In this document: positions 18,830 to 30,460 of the stretch, one piece after another
Layout: every line of letters starts with the position of its first letter
Position numbering within the stretch: the first letter of the stretch is position 1
Assembly: GCF_001941825.1 (NCBI RefSeq)
Contig: NZ_CP019038.1
Coordinates: forward strand, 4,526,001-4,590,000
Direction: 5' to 3'
Origin: Massilia putida
GTDB taxonomy: Bacteria > Pseudomonadota > Gammaproteobacteria > Burkholderiales > Burkholderiaceae_D
Length of the DNA: 64,000 bases
Made by a program: the position numbers and the translations under genes
Notes under the pieces: generated by a model
Told to the model about the DNA's origin: nothing
Databases searched by the model: none
The model's input: the letters and a program-made list of their open reading frames with translations, nothing else

Positions 18830-19453
18830 ATGCGTAAATATTTCATCACCGGCGCGCTGGTGCTGGTTCCCCTGGCGATCACGGCCTGGGTGCTGCACTT
18901 CGTGATCGCTACGCTGGACCAGTCGCTCGTCCTCGTGCCGACCGCGTGGCAGCCGCGCAAGTACATCCCCGGCCTCGGCGCGATCATCACGCTGGCCATC
19001 GTGTTCCTGACGGGCGTGCTGACCAATAACCTGGTCGGCAAGTGGTTCGTCCGCATGTGGGAGCGGGTGCTGCAGCGCATCCCCGTCGTGAATTCGGTGT
19101 ACGGCAGCGTCAAGCAGGTATCCGATACGTTGTTCTCGTCGTCGGGCAACGCGTTCCGCAAGGCCGTGCTGATCCCGTACCCGCACGAGAATTCGTACAC
19201 GATCGCTTTTCTCACCGGCGTGCCGGGCGGCGACGTCAAGAATCACCTGGTGGGCGACTACGTGAGCGTGTACGTGCCGACCACGCCCAATCCGACTTCC
19301 GGCTTCTTCCTGATGATGGAAAAGAGCCGCGTCGTCGAGCTGGACATGTCGGTCGACGCGGCCCTCAAGTACATCGTCTCGATGGGCGTCGTGGCGCCAC
19401 CGCCGCCGCTTGAAGCCGCGGCCGACGCACGCGCCGCCGTCGCGGCGCAATAA
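18830..19453 (+). CDS. DUF502 family membrane protein
   Basis: A 207-residue protein starting [20 protein letters not shown], the standard DUF502 start, with two transmembrane segments (about 5-27 and 45-67) and then a soluble domain with [15 protein letters not shown] and [14 protein letters not shown], both typical of the family. An in-frame ATG at 18785 would add 15 residues; neither start has a clear ribosome site. The family is conserved next to aspS but its function is unknown. Confidence 0.88.
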   Translation: MRKYFITGALVLVPLAITAWVLHFVIATLDQSLVLVPTAWQPRKYIPGLGAIITLAIVFLTGVLTNNLVGKWFVRMWERVLQRIPVVNSVYGSVKQVSDTLFSSSGNAFRKAVLIPYPHENSYTIAFLTGVPGGDVKNHLVGDYVSVYVPTTPNPTSGFFLMMEKSRVVELDMSVDAALKYIVSMGVVAPPPPLEAAADARAAVAAQ

Positions 19454-19530
19454 AAGAACAAGGCAGCAAAGAATCCAGGGCCTGCGATAGAAGCGGGCCC
19501 ACCGAATCAACCAACCAGGATCGAAAAATT

Positions 19531-21333
<1,803 letters not shown>

Positions 21334-21343
21334 GAGCCACCAC

Positions 21344-21443
21344 GTCGTTCCCGCGAAAGCGGGAACAGCCCATCGGGCTGTTCCCCCATACCGAGTGTGC
21401 TGTATCCAACTCGGCATGGGTCCCGCTTGCGCGGGGGCGACGT
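21344..21443. repeat. Paired palindromic repeat, copy B
   Basis: Left arm GTCGTTCCCGCG-AAA-GCGGGAAC (21344-21366), right arm TCGGCATGGGTCCCGC ending GCGACG (about 21411-21443). It fills the gap between aspS and nudB. Confidence 0.75.
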
Positions 21444-21465
21444 CGATTGACGCTACAATCCGGGC

Positions 21466-21921
21466 ATGCCCCACAAAATCCCTGAATCCGTCCTCGTCGT
21501 CATCCACACCGCCGACCTGGACGTCCTGCTGATCGAACGCGCCGACCGCCCCGGCTTCTGGCAATCCGTCACCGGTTCCCTCGGCCGCCCCGACGAGCCG
21601 CTGCTGGACACTGCAACGCGCGAATTGTTCGAGGAAACCGGCATCGTCGCCGACGGCGAACGCATCGTCCTCAACGACTGGCACCTGTCGAACATCTACG
21701 AGATCTACGAAACCTGGCGCCACCGCTACGCGCCCGGCGTCACCCATAACACCGAGCACGTGTTCTCCGTCTGCGTACCGCGCGATATCGCGATCACCCT
21801 CGCGCCGCGCGAACACCTGCAATACGCCTGGCTGCCACTCCTGGCAGCGGCGGACCGGTGCTTTTCCAGCTCCAACGCGGAAGCGATCCTGCAATTGCCG
21901 CGCCACGTCCGCGGCGCGTAA
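21466..21921 (+). CDS. nudB: Dihydroneopterin triphosphate diphosphatase (Nudix, NudB type)
   Basis: A 151-residue Nudix hydrolase. The Nudix helix is RELFEETGI, preceded by TGSLGRPDEPLLD; counting back from the helix the loop is one residue longer than the standard G-x5-E spacing. The N-terminus (PESVLVVIHT) and the aspS neighbourhood match NudB, which removes pyrophosphate from dihydroneopterin triphosphate in folate synthesis. The assignment leans on context; another Nudix substrate is possible. Confidence 0.82.
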   Translation: MPHKIPESVLVVIHTADLDVLLIERADRPGFWQSVTGSLGRPDEPLLDTATRELFEETGIVADGERIVLNDWHLSNIYEIYETWRHRYAPGVTHNTEHVFSVCVPRDIAITLAPREHLQYAWLPLLAAADRCFSSSNAEAILQLPRHVRGA

Positions 21922-22007
21922 ACAAACACGGTCTATTTCAACCGTGCGCCCCGGAATCTGTGCTATTTTGCCTTGCTTTGTAGCAATGACATTCCGATCG
22001 ACATCCC

Positions 22008-23693
22008 ATGCGTAGCGAAAGACATCTGAAATTCGTTGCCCTTGCCGTCTTCACCGTCATGGTAACGGTGACGGCCGTGCCGTTTTCGCTGAACCGTTCC
22101 GTCAACGTCCTGATGGCGCAGTCGAGCGCCGACCAGGCCGCGCAGCAGCGCCTCGATGACATCCTGACCAGCATGCGCGACGCCGAGACGGCGCAGCGCG
22201 GCTTCGTCATCACCGGCAACGATGCTTTCCTCGAACCCTACGACCGGGCCCGACGCACGCTGCCTTCGGCCCTGCACGATGCCAAGGAAAAGGCACGCAC
22301 GGACGCCGAGCGGGCGACCGTATGGCGCATCACGCGCCTGGTGGAACTCAAGCTGGCGGAACTCGACGAAACCATCCTGCTGCGCCGCCGCGCGGGGTTC
22401 GAGGCCGCCGAGCGCGTGGTCAGCTCGAAGCGCGGCAAGGCATACATGGACGACTTGCGCCAGCTCGTCGCGGCGGAAGACGCGCGCGGCGCGGCCAGGC
22501 GCGCCGCGCTGCGGACCGAATTGCTGGCACGCTCGCAGCGGTCGTTCGTCGTCGACGTCGTGGGCACCGCCTGCAACATCCTCGCGCTGGGCGTGCTGCT
22601 GCTGGTCGTGCTGCGCATGCTGCGCACCCGGCGCGCCGTCGCCGCGCAGCTGAAGACGCAGGCCGGCCAGCTCGCGGAAGCGGTTGCCCTGACGTCGCGC
22701 CACAACCGCGAACTGAAACTGGTCGCGGAACTGCTGCGCGCCGTGGAGGCCGTGGCGGCGCTGCCCGATGCCGGCCCCGTGATCGCGCGCTTCATGCCGA
22801 AACTGCTGCCCGGCGTGGCCGGCACGCTGTTCCTGCTGCGCGACGACGACGACAACATGCTGGACCGCCAGACGCAGTGGGGCGGGCCGTCCGACCAGCC
22901 CCTGGCCATCGACATCGATGCCTGCTGGGCGCTGCGCCACGGCGCGCGCTACAAGACGGCCGACTACGGCGATCCGGCATGCGCCCATTACCGCGAGTCG
23001 GAGACGGATGCGGCGGCGCGCCTGTGCATCCCGCTGGTCACGCACGATGAACTGGTCGGCATGCTGCATCTGGAAGGATTGACGGCAGGTCCGCTGCAGG
23101 AGGAGCAGGAGCGCCTGGCGGTGACGGTCGCGGAGCAGCTCGCGCTGGCGCTCGGGAATGCGCGCCTGCGCGAATCGCTGCGCCGGCAATCGGTGCTCGA
23201 TCCGCTCACCGGCCTGTTCAACCGGCGCCACTTCGACGCCGCCCTGAAACGCGAACTGGCGCGCTCGCGCCGCAAGAACGTCCCGGTGAGCCTGGTGCTC
23301 GTCGACATCGACCATTTTAAAAACGTCAACGACGGCTACGGTCACGCCGTCGGCGACGCCGTGCTGCGCACCATCGCCCAGCAGCTGCGCCTCGGCATCC
23401 GCGAAGGCGACATCGCCTGCCGCTACGGCGGCGAGGAGATGGTCCTGCTGCTCCCGGAATGCACGGCCGCGGACGCGGGCATGCGCGCGGAGGCGATCCG
23501 CGTCGCCCTGGCTGCCATCACGCCCAATCCGGAAGGCGAGGGGCCGGAACGGATCACGGCGTCGTTCGGCGTCGCTTCCTATCCCCTCCATGCCCAGGAC
23601 GCCGAGTCGCTGTTCTGGGCGGCCGACAAGGCGCTGTACCGCGCCAAGCAGCATGGGCGCAACCGGGTGGTGACGGGGGCCGAGGTAACTTGA
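22008..23693 (+). CDS. Membrane diguanylate cyclase (CHASE3-GAF-GGDEF)
   Basis: A 561-residue protein. Two transmembrane segments (about 8-28 and 183-203) flank a periplasmic CHASE3-type helical sensor that includes TGNDAFLEPY. A GAF-like domain follows (about 235-385), then a GGDEF domain with FNRRHFDAALKREL and the active site GGEEM (474-478). The inhibitory I-site RxxD (R465 to D468) lies exactly five residues before it, so product inhibition by c-di-GMP is expected. It makes c-di-GMP in response to an unknown signal. The next two genes are an HD-GYP protein and a histidine kinase, so turnover is probably local. Confidence 0.93.
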   Translation: MRSERHLKFVALAVFTVMVTVTAVPFSLNRSVNVLMAQSSADQAAQQRLDDILTSMRDAETAQRGFVITGNDAFLEPYDRARRTLPSALHDAKEKARTDAERATVWRITRLVELKLAELDETILLRRRAGFEAAERVVSSKRGKAYMDDLRQLVAAEDARGAARRAALRTELLARSQRSFVVDVVGTACNILALGVLLLVVLRMLRTRRAVAAQLKTQAGQLAEAVALTSRHNRELKLVAELLRAVEAVAALPDAGPVIARFMPKLLPGVAGTLFLLRDDDDNMLDRQTQWGGPSDQPLAIDIDACWALRHGARYKTADYGDPACAHYRESETDAAARLCIPLVTHDELVGMLHLEGLTAGPLQEEQERLAVTVAEQLALALGNARLRESLRRQSVLDPLTGLFNRRHFDAALKRELARSRRKNVPVSLVLVDIDHFKNVNDGYGHAVGDAVLRTIAQQLRLGIREGDIACRYGGEEMVLLLPECTAADAGMRAEAIRVALAAITPNPEGEGPERITASFGVASYPLHAQDAESLFWAADKALYRAKQHGRNRVVTGAEVT

Positions 23694-23814
23694 CCCTCCG
23701 GGAATGTGTCATGAATTCCACATGGGAACAAATGTTTCTTGACCGAAATAGTGGGGGTTGATACTTTCGGTCTTGAAGACTTCACTCATCCGTGCCCACG
23801 TTTCGAGGCGCAAC

Positions 23815-25098
23815 ATGGCCGACACGCTTACTATTCCCATCGACCAGGTCCAGATCGGCCTGTATGTGTACCTGGACCTGAAATGGTTCCAGCACCCGTT
23901 CGCCTTCAGCCATTTCAAGGTCAAGACCGAGGACCAGCTCCGCATCCTGCGCGGCCTGGGCCTTGCCACCGTGCGCGTCGACGCCGCGCTCAGCGATATC
24001 CCGGTGCCCACGCCGGCGCCGAACCGGCCCGTGCCGCCGGCGCCGCCCCCGATGTCGCCGGAGGCGCGTGCCGAGTCGCCGGTCATGGCGGCGAAACGCG
24101 AGATGATGGAGCGCATCCGCGAGCAGCGCGAGAACGCGGCGCGCATCGAGCAGGCGTTCGTGAACACGGCGCGCGCCATCCGCGACATCGACCGCAATCT
24201 GTTCTCCCAGCCGGCCGAAACGATCCGCGTGGCCGGCAAGTTGATTGGCCAGATCACGGAGTCGATCCTGTCCGCGCCCGAACTGGCCATCAACCTGATG
24301 GGCGATAAGCTGGGCGGCGAGGAAGTCTATGTGCATTCCCTGAACGTCACGATGCTGTCGATGATGATCGCACGCGACATCAAGCTGCCGCACGAGGTGG
24401 CCAGCCTGCTCGGCATGGGCGCGCTGTTCCACGACGTCGGAACGAAGAACATCCCGGACAAGGTGCTGAACAAGCTCGATCCGTACAACCACGCCGAGCA
24501 GGCGCTGGTCGAAACCCATTGTCACGGCGGCTTCGAGATCGGCCAGAAGCTGGGCCTGGCGGCGCCGGCGCTGGCCATCATCCGCGACCACCACGAGATG
24601 TTCGACGGCAGCGGCTATCCGCGCCATCTGCAAGGGGAGGCGGCCAGTGTCCTCGCCCGGATCGTCTCGATCGCGAACCATTACGATGAATTGTGCAACC
24701 CGCGCAATCCGGCCGACGCGCTCACGCCGCACGAGGCGCTGTCGCTGATGTTCGCCAAGATGCGCAGCCGCTTCGATCCCAAGCTGCTGCAGGTGTTCAT
24801 CCGCTGCCTCGGCGTGTACCCGCCGGGCACGATCGTCCAGCTGGCCAACGGCGTCGTCGGCATGGTCGTCAACGTCAACACCGCCAAGCCGACGAGGCCC
24901 CAGGTCATGATCTACGAGGCCAGCGTGCCGCGCGAGGAAGCCATCGTGGTCAACCTCGAGCAGCAGCCGGACCTGAACATCGTGAAGTCGATCCGTCCGT
25001 CCCAGGTGCCGAAGGACATGTACAACTACCTCAGCCCGCGCAAGCGCGTCAGTTACTACTTCGATGCGAGCGACCCGGCGCGGAGGAGCCAGTCATGA
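23815..25098 (+). CDS. HD-GYP domain protein with DUF3391 (c-di-GMP phosphodiesterase type)
   Basis: A 427-residue soluble protein. The N-terminal DUF3391-like domain (1-65, IPIDQVQIGLYVYLDL) is followed by a proline-rich linker and an HD-GYP domain with VYVHSLNVT, ALFHDVG, HCHGGFEIG and HHEMFDGSGYP. The metal-ligand histidines and aspartates are present. In the HDxGK motif, however, the lysine is replaced by threonine (HDVGTKNIP), so activity may be altered. Start taken at ATG 23815 (MADTLTI) with CGAGGCG upstream; an in-frame ATG at 23758 is less likely. The stop overlaps the kinase start by ATGA. Confidence 0.9.
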   Translation: MADTLTIPIDQVQIGLYVYLDLKWFQHPFAFSHFKVKTEDQLRILRGLGLATVRVDAALSDIPVPTPAPNRPVPPAPPPMSPEARAESPVMAAKREMMERIREQRENAARIEQAFVNTARAIRDIDRNLFSQPAETIRVAGKLIGQITESILSAPELAINLMGDKLGGEEVYVHSLNVTMLSMMIARDIKLPHEVASLLGMGALFHDVGTKNIPDKVLNKLDPYNHAEQALVETHCHGGFEIGQKLGLAAPALAIIRDHHEMFDGSGYPRHLQGEAASVLARIVSIANHYDELCNPRNPADALTPHEALSLMFAKMRSRFDPKLLQVFIRCLGVYPPGTIVQLANGVVGMVVNVNTAKPTRPQVMIYEASVPREEAIVVNLEQQPDLNIVKSIRPSQVPKDMYNYLSPRKRVSYYFDASDPARRSQS

Positions 25099-26771
25099 AC
25101 CTGCACCAGCTGATGATTGACCACAGCCCCTATATGGTGATGGTGGTCGATCCGGCCGACCTGCGCATCGTCGTCGCCAACCGCACGGTGGAACAGGTGC
25201 TCGGTTACCCGGCCGCGCAGTTGAGTGGAATGGTGATCACCGACATCGAAAGCTCGTTGCAGGACGTGTTTTATTGGGAGGACGTGCGCGGCGGCCAGTA
25301 TCTCGACATCGAGGCGCAGGAGGGCGAGTACCAGTGCGCCGACGCCTCGCTGCTGACGGTGATGAAGTCGGTGCGCGTGATCCGCGACGGCGGGCGTCCG
25401 CTGCTGCTGGTGCGCGCGCGCGACTGCCGCCACGAGCGCCAGGTCGAGGCCCTGCTCGAGCAGACCCTGGCCCAGTTGCGCACGACGCTGGAATCGACCG
25501 CGGACGGCATCCTCGTGATCGACTGGCACGGCAAGATCACGAGCATGAACCGCCTGTTCTCGGCGATGTGGGACATCCCCGCCGCGCTGCTGCAGGCCGG
25601 CGACGACGACGACATCATCGAATTCATCGCGGGCCAGGTCGAGGAGGACGAATTGATCCGCAGCCGGTTGCGCCAGGTGGCCGATACCACCGAGACGCAG
25701 GACCTGTTCCGGCTCAAGAGCGGCCGCTTCTTCGAATGCCGCTCGCGTCCCCAGTTCCTGGGCGAGCGCGTGATCGGCCGGGTGTTCGGCTACACCGACG
25801 TCACCGAGCGCCACCGGGCCGAGGAAGCGCTGCGTGAATCGCGCGACCAGCTGGAATCGAAAGTGCGCGAACGCACCCGCGATCTGCAGGAAGCGAATGC
25901 GACCCTGGAAAAGGAAAAGGCGCGCCAGGCGGACCTGATCAAGAGACTGGGCGAGGCGCAGAGCCAGCTGCTGCAATCGGAAAAGATGGCCTCCATCGGC
26001 GTGCTGGCGGCCGGCGTCGCGCACGAGATCAACAACCCGATCGGCTTCGTCAATTCGAACCTGGGCAGCCTGCAAAAATATGCCCAGGCGATGCTCCGGC
26101 TGCTCGACAGCTACGAGGCGCTGGAAGACTCGTTCAGCCCGAACGACCGCGCCGAGATCGCGAAGATCAAAAAGGAAGTCGACGCCGACTACCTGCGCGA
26201 AGACCTGGAGCCGCTGCTGCGCGAATCCCTCGACGGCATCGACCGCGTACGCCGCATCGTGCAGGACATGAAAGACTTCTCGCACGTCGACGGCGGCGGC
26301 CTGCAGTACGCCGACCTCGAGGCGGGCCTGAACAGCACGCTGAACGTGGTCTGGAACGAGATCAAGTACAAGGCCGAGGTGACCAAGGAGTACGCGCAGA
26401 TCCCGCAGATCGAGTGCTACCCGTCGCAGCTGAACCAGGTGTTCATGAACCTGCTGGTCAATTCCGCGCACGCGATCGAGAAGCACGGCCGCATCACCCT
26501 GCGCACGGGCTACGACGAGAAACAGGTGTGGATCGAAGTCGAGGACACCGGCACCGGCATCCCCAAGGACAAGCTGGGACGCATCTTCGAGCCTTTCTTC
26601 ACGACGAAGCCGGTGGGCAAAGGGACCGGCCTCGGCCTGTCGCTGTCCTACGGCATCGTGCAGAAGCACGGCGGCCGCTTCGACGTGCACAGCGAAGTGG
26701 GCAAAGGCACGCGGTTCCGCATCGTCCTGCCGCGTTTCCGGCCGGTGCCCGAAGCGGGCGTCGCCATCTAG
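25095..26771 (+). CDS. PAS-PAS sensor histidine kinase
   Basis: A 558-residue soluble kinase. Two PAS-like domains (about 8-120 and 135-255), the second ending GRVFGYTDVTERHRAEE, lead into a coiled coil (about 258-300) and a dimerisation domain whose phosphoacceptor is H310 in AAGVAHEINNP. The ATPase domain has the N box near NQVFMNLLVNSAHAI, the G1 box DTGTGIP and the G2 box GTGLGLSLSYGIV. No transmembrane segment, so it senses a cytoplasmic cue. No response-regulator gene is adjacent. It is coupled by a 4-bp overlap to the HD-GYP gene. Confidence 0.93.
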   Translation: MNLHQLMIDHSPYMVMVVDPADLRIVVANRTVEQVLGYPAAQLSGMVITDIESSLQDVFYWEDVRGGQYLDIEAQEGEYQCADASLLTVMKSVRVIRDGGRPLLLVRARDCRHERQVEALLEQTLAQLRTTLESTADGILVIDWHGKITSMNRLFSAMWDIPAALLQAGDDDDIIEFIAGQVEEDELIRSRLRQVADTTETQDLFRLKSGRFFECRSRPQFLGERVIGRVFGYTDVTERHRAEEALRESRDQLESKVRERTRDLQEANATLEKEKARQADLIKRLGEAQSQLLQSEKMASIGVLAAGVAHEINNPIGFVNSNLGSLQKYAQAMLRLLDSYEALEDSFSPNDRAEIAKIKKEVDADYLREDLEPLLRESLDGIDRVRRIVQDMKDFSHVDGGGLQYADLEAGLNSTLNVVWNEIKYKAEVTKEYAQIPQIECYPSQLNQVFMNLLVNSAHAIEKHGRITLRTGYDEKQVWIEVEDTGTGIPKDKLGRIFEPFFTTKPVGKGTGLGLSLSYGIVQKHGGRFDVHSEVGKGTRFRIVLPRFRPVPEAGVAI

Positions 26772-26895
26772 CCGCCGACGCACCATATGCGCGAAATCTT
26801 TTAACGAAAACGGCATATTAAAAAGCGAAAGCATTCGTTCCGGTTCGGTTGGCCCGGCGGTAGCCTGTGGCCATCCTCATCGACCCGGAACGACC

Positions 26896-27468
26896 ATGAC
26901 TGTCCTCCTGTTGGGCGCAAGCCCATCCTCGCCCTCGACGACCTGGCGCCTGCAGCAACTGGTGGGTGAACGCCTGGCGGAACGGGGCCATCGCACCGTC
27001 GCGCTGCAGGTGCGCGAACTCCCGGCCCAGGCGCTGCTGCGCGCCGACCTCAAGGACCCGGCCATCCTGGACGCCGTCGCCCGCGTGCGTGACGCCGAGG
27101 CGATCGTCGTCGGCACGCCCATCTATAAAGCCTCGTTCAGCGGCGTGCTGAAAGCCTTTCTCGACCTCCTGCCGCAGGACGGCCTGGCGCACAAGCTCGT
27201 GCTGCCGCTGGCCACCGGCGGCAGCCAGTCGCACATGCTGGCGCTGGATTATGCGCTGCGGCCCGTCCTGGCCTCGCTCGCGCCGCGCCATGTCCTCCCC
27301 GGCATCTACGCCACGCCGGAGCAGCTCCCTTGGGATCAGGAACTGGGCCTGCGCCCCGTGCGGGCCATCGCCGCGCGCATCGCTGCCGGCGTCGAACAGC
27401 TGCACGACGAATTGCAACGGGCAGCGCGACACAACGTCACAACCAGACAAGGATGCATCCATGAGTGA
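26896..27468 (+). CDS. ssuE: NADPH-dependent FMN reductase SsuE
   Basis: A 190-residue flavodoxin-like reductase. TPIYKASFSGVLKAFLD (74-90) and GGSQSHMLALDYALRP (108-123) are SsuE signatures; Y119 corresponds to the pi-helix tyrosine (Y118) of E. coli SsuE. It supplies reduced FMN to SsuD. It is first in ssuEADCB, the same order as in E. coli, and overlaps ssuA by 8 bp. The 124-bp upstream gap is A/T-rich (ATCTTTTAACGAAAACGG) and is the likely place for sulfur-starvation control (CysB/Cbl type), but no site can be defined by eye. Confidence 0.94.
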   Translation: MTVLLLGASPSSPSTTWRLQQLVGERLAERGHRTVALQVRELPAQALLRADLKDPAILDAVARVRDAEAIVVGTPIYKASFSGVLKAFLDLLPQDGLAHKLVLPLATGGSQSHMLALDYALRPVLASLAPRHVLPGIYATPEQLPWDQELGLRPVRAIAARIAAGVEQLHDELQRAARHNVTTRQGCIHE

Positions 27469-28462
27469 TCCGTTCGATGCCGGCACGCGGCGCGGGCAGC
27501 GCCGCCGTACGCTCGGCATGTTGTTTGCCGCCGCGGTCGCGGTTCCCTTGACGGACCTGCCGCAGGCGCACGCCGCCGGCGCCCCGCGCGAAGTGCGCAT
27601 CGGTTACCAGAAGTACGGCACGCTCACGCTGCTCAAGGGCCGGGGCACGCTGGAAAAACGCCTGGCCGAGAAGAACATCGCGGTCAAGTGGACCGAGTTC
27701 CCGGCCGGCCCGGCGCTGCTCGAAGGCCTGAACGTGGGCAGCATCGATTTCGGCACGGTCGGCGAAGCGCCGCCGATCTTCGCCCAGGCCGCGGGCGCGA
27801 ACCTGGTCTACGTGGGCAACGAGCCGCCGTCGCCGGGGTCGGAAGCGATCGTCGTGCCGAGGGATTCGGTACTGCGCAGCGTGGCGGAACTGAAGGGCAG
27901 GAAGGTGGCCTTCAACAAGGGCTCGAACGTGCACTACCTGCTCGTGAAGGCGCTGGAACAGGCCGGCGTGGACTACCGCGCCATCCAGACCGTGTACCTG
28001 CCGCCGGCCGAGGCCCGCGCCGCGTTCGAGCGGGGCGCCGTCGACGCCTGGGTGATCTGGGACCCGTTCCTCGCCGCGGCCGAGAAGCAGCTGGGGGCGC
28101 GCGTGCTCGCGGACGCCAAGGGCCTCGCCGCCAACCACCAGTTCTACGTGGCCGCGCGGCCGTTCGCCGAGCAGTACGGGGACGTCGTGCGCATCGTGAT
28201 CGACGAACTGGCCAAGGTCGACGAGTGGGGCCGCACGCACCAGCAGGAAGTCGCCGCCATCCTCGCCGCGCAAACGGGTCTGCCGGTGGACGTGGTGGCC
28301 CTGGCGGCGCAGCGCTATGCCTACGGCGTGCGCACCGTGACGCCGGACGTGCTGGCCGCGCAGCAGAAAATCGCCGACACCTTTTACAACCTCAGATTGA
28401 TCCCGAAACCGATCGTCGTGCGCGCTGCGCAGCCGCCGGCGCAACTGTTCGCAAAGGAATGA
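27461..28462 (+). CDS. ssuA: Aliphatic sulfonate ABC transporter substrate-binding protein SsuA
   Basis: A 333-residue periplasmic binding protein. An N-terminal signal with an arginine-rich start ([16 protein letters not shown]) ends near QAHAA, so a Tat route is possible. The mature protein has the NMT1/THI5-like fold: [31 protein letters not shown] and [15 protein letters not shown]. It captures alkanesulfonates for the SsuC-SsuB permease. The start at ATG 27461 is preceded by AAGGA inside the ssuE end; the longer frame from 27251 is only ssuE antiframe. Confidence 0.93.
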   Translation: MSDPFDAGTRRGQRRRTLGMLFAAAVAVPLTDLPQAHAAGAPREVRIGYQKYGTLTLLKGRGTLEKRLAEKNIAVKWTEFPAGPALLEGLNVGSIDFGTVGEAPPIFAQAAGANLVYVGNEPPSPGSEAIVVPRDSVLRSVAELKGRKVAFNKGSNVHYLLVKALEQAGVDYRAIQTVYLPPAEARAAFERGAVDAWVIWDPFLAAAEKQLGARVLADAKGLAANHQFYVAARPFAEQYGDVVRIVIDELAKVDEWGRTHQQEVAAILAAQTGLPVDVVALAAQRYAYGVRTVTPDVLAAQQKIADTFYNLRLIPKPIVVRAAQPPAQLFAKE

Positions 28463-28463
28463 T

Positions 28464-29627
28464 ATGACGACGCCGGATATCTTCTGGTTCATCCCGACCC
28501 ACGGCGACAGCCGCTATCTCAGCACCAGCCGGGGCGCGCGCGCCGTCGACGCCGACTACACGCGCCAGATCGCCGTGGCGGCCGACACGCTCGGCTACGA
28601 CGGCGTGCTGCTGCCCACCGGGCGCTCCTGCGAGGATGCGTGGGTGGTCGCCTCGTCGCTGATCCACGCCACGCGCCAGCTGAAGTTCCTCGTCGCGATC
28701 CGCCCCGGCCTGTCGTCGCCGGGCCTCTCGGTGCGCATGGCGTCGACGTTCGACCGCCTGTCGAACGGCCGGCTCCTGATCAACGTCGTCACGGGCGGCG
28801 ACCAGGCGGAGCTGGAAGCGGACGGCGTCTTCGCCGACCACGAACAGCGCTACGAGATCTCGGACGAATTCATCCGCATCTGGCGTGCCGCGCTGGCCGG
28901 GGAGGGCGGCGACGACGGCTATCACTTCAGCGGCAAGCACCTGACCGTGAAGGGTACGCGGACACTCTATCCGCCCGTGCAGAAGCCGTATCCGCCGCTG
29001 TACTTCGGCGGCTCGTCGGACGCGGCGCACGAACTGGCCGCCGAGCAGCTGGACGTGTACCTGACGTGGGGAGAGCCGCCGGCCGCCGTGGCCGCGAAGA
29101 TCGCGGACATCCGCGCGCGCGCCGCGAAACATGGCCGCGCTTTGAAATTCGGCATCCGCCTGCACGTGATCGTGCGCGAGACGAACGAGGAAGCGTGGGC
29201 CGCGGCCGATAAGCTGATCAGCCACCTGGACGACACCACCATCGCGAAGGCGCAGGCCGCGCTCGCGAAGATGGATTCGGTCGGCCAGCGCCGCATGGCC
29301 GCGCTGCACGGCGGCCGGCGCGACAAGCTGGAAGTGTCGCCGAACCTGTGGGCCGGCGTGGGCCTCGTGCGCGGCGGCGCCGGCACGGCCCTCGTCGGCG
29401 ATCCGGACACGGTGGCCGCGCGCATGCGCGAGTACCAGGACCTCGGCATCGAGACGTTCATCCTGTCCGGCTATCCGCACCTGGAAGAATCGTATCGCTT
29501 CGCGGAGCTCGTGTTCCCGCTGCTGGGCAAAGGCAAGTCGCGCGGTGAACACTCGATCACCGGTCCGTTCGGCGAAGTGATGGCCGTCGATATCGTGCCG
29601 GATCGCGTGCCGAAAAAGGTGGCGTGA
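28464..29627 (+). CDS. ssuD: FMNH2-dependent alkanesulfonate monooxygenase SsuD
   Basis: A 387-residue bacterial-luciferase-family enzyme that releases sulfite from alkanesulfonates with FMNH2 and oxygen. The N-terminus [15 protein letters not shown] and the active-site block [18 protein letters not shown] (C56, equivalent to E. coli C54) are specific to SsuD, as is the insertion region after [12 protein letters not shown]. It starts one base after the ssuA stop and its TGA overlaps the ssuC ATG. Confidence 0.95.
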   Translation: MTTPDIFWFIPTHGDSRYLSTSRGARAVDADYTRQIAVAADTLGYDGVLLPTGRSCEDAWVVASSLIHATRQLKFLVAIRPGLSSPGLSVRMASTFDRLSNGRLLINVVTGGDQAELEADGVFADHEQRYEISDEFIRIWRAALAGEGGDDGYHFSGKHLTVKGTRTLYPPVQKPYPPLYFGGSSDAAHELAAEQLDVYLTWGEPPAAVAAKIADIRARAAKHGRALKFGIRLHVIVRETNEEAWAAADKLISHLDDTTIAKAQAALAKMDSVGQRRMAALHGGRRDKLEVSPNLWAGVGLVRGGAGTALVGDPDTVAARMREYQDLGIETFILSGYPHLEESYRFAELVFPLLGKGKSRGEHSITGPFGEVMAVDIVPDRVPKKVA

Positions 29628-30445
29628 TGCGTCCCGCGGTCCAGGCTCTCCCGGCGTCCGCGCAGCCTGACGGTGCGGCATCCGCCCGCCGCCTGTTCGC
29701 GCCGCTGGCGCCGTGGGCGCTGCCCATCTTCCTGATCGCCGCTTGGCAGGTCGCGGCGCATACTGGCGTGTTGTCGAGCCGTATCCTGCCCGAGCCCCTC
29801 GCCGTCGCCAGGGCGTTCCGCGACCTGGCGCTGTCCGGCGAACTGTGGACGCACCTGCGCGTGAGCCTGTGGCGCGCGGCGGCCGGCTTCGGCCTCGGCG
29901 CCGCGCTGGGGCTCGCGCTGGGCCTCCTGAACGGCAGCAGCCGGCGCGCGGCCGCGCTGCTCGACACGACGGTGCAAATGGTGCGCAACATCCCGGCCCT
30001 TGCGCTGATCCCGCTCGTGATCCTGTGGTTCGGCATCGACGAGGCGGCGAAACTGTTCCTGCTGTCGGTCGGCGTTTTCTTCCCCGTCTACCTGAACACC
30101 TTCCACGGTATCCGGGCGGTGGATCCTGGCCTGATCGAGATGGCGCGCAGCTACGGCCTGTCCGGCCGGGCGCTGTACCGCGACGTGATCCTGCCGGGCG
30201 CGCTGCCTTCGATTCTCGTCGGCGTGCGTTTTTCGCTGGGTCTCGTGTGGGTACTCCTGATCGTCGCCGAAACCATTTCCGCGCAGGCCGGCATCGGCTA
30301 CATGACGATGAATGCGCGCGAATTCCTGCAGACCGACGTCGTGCTGGTCGGGGTGCTGCTGTACGCCCTGCTGGGCAAGGCCGCCGACCTCGCGGCGCGC
30401 GGCCTGGAACGCCGCTTCCTGCGCTGGAATCCCGCCTACCGCTGA
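29627..30445 (+). CDS. ssuC: Aliphatic sulfonate ABC transporter permease SsuC
   Basis: A 272-residue BPD-type permease with about six transmembrane helices. The EAA loop is GLSGRALYRDVILPGALP, the contact site for the ATPase. A hydrophilic N-terminal tail of about 25 residues precedes the first helix. ATG 29627 overlaps the ssuD stop (TGATG). Confidence 0.94.
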   Translation: MRPAVQALPASAQPDGAASARRLFAPLAPWALPIFLIAAWQVAAHTGVLSSRILPEPLAVARAFRDLALSGELWTHLRVSLWRAAAGFGLGAALGLALGLLNGSSRRAAALLDTTVQMVRNIPALALIPLVILWFGIDEAAKLFLLSVGVFFPVYLNTFHGIRAVDPGLIEMARSYGLSGRALYRDVILPGALPSILVGVRFSLGLVWVLLIVAETISAQAGIGYMTMNAREFLQTDVVLVGVLLYALLGKAADLAARGLERRFLRWNPAYR

Positions 30446-30460
30446 TCCCACAAGGTTCTC

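Noticed and set aside
21344..21443. Paired palindromes as intrinsic terminators or CRISPR repeats
   Set aside because: No T-runs follow the stems and there is no regular repeat-spacer array; the same arms recur at unrelated loci.
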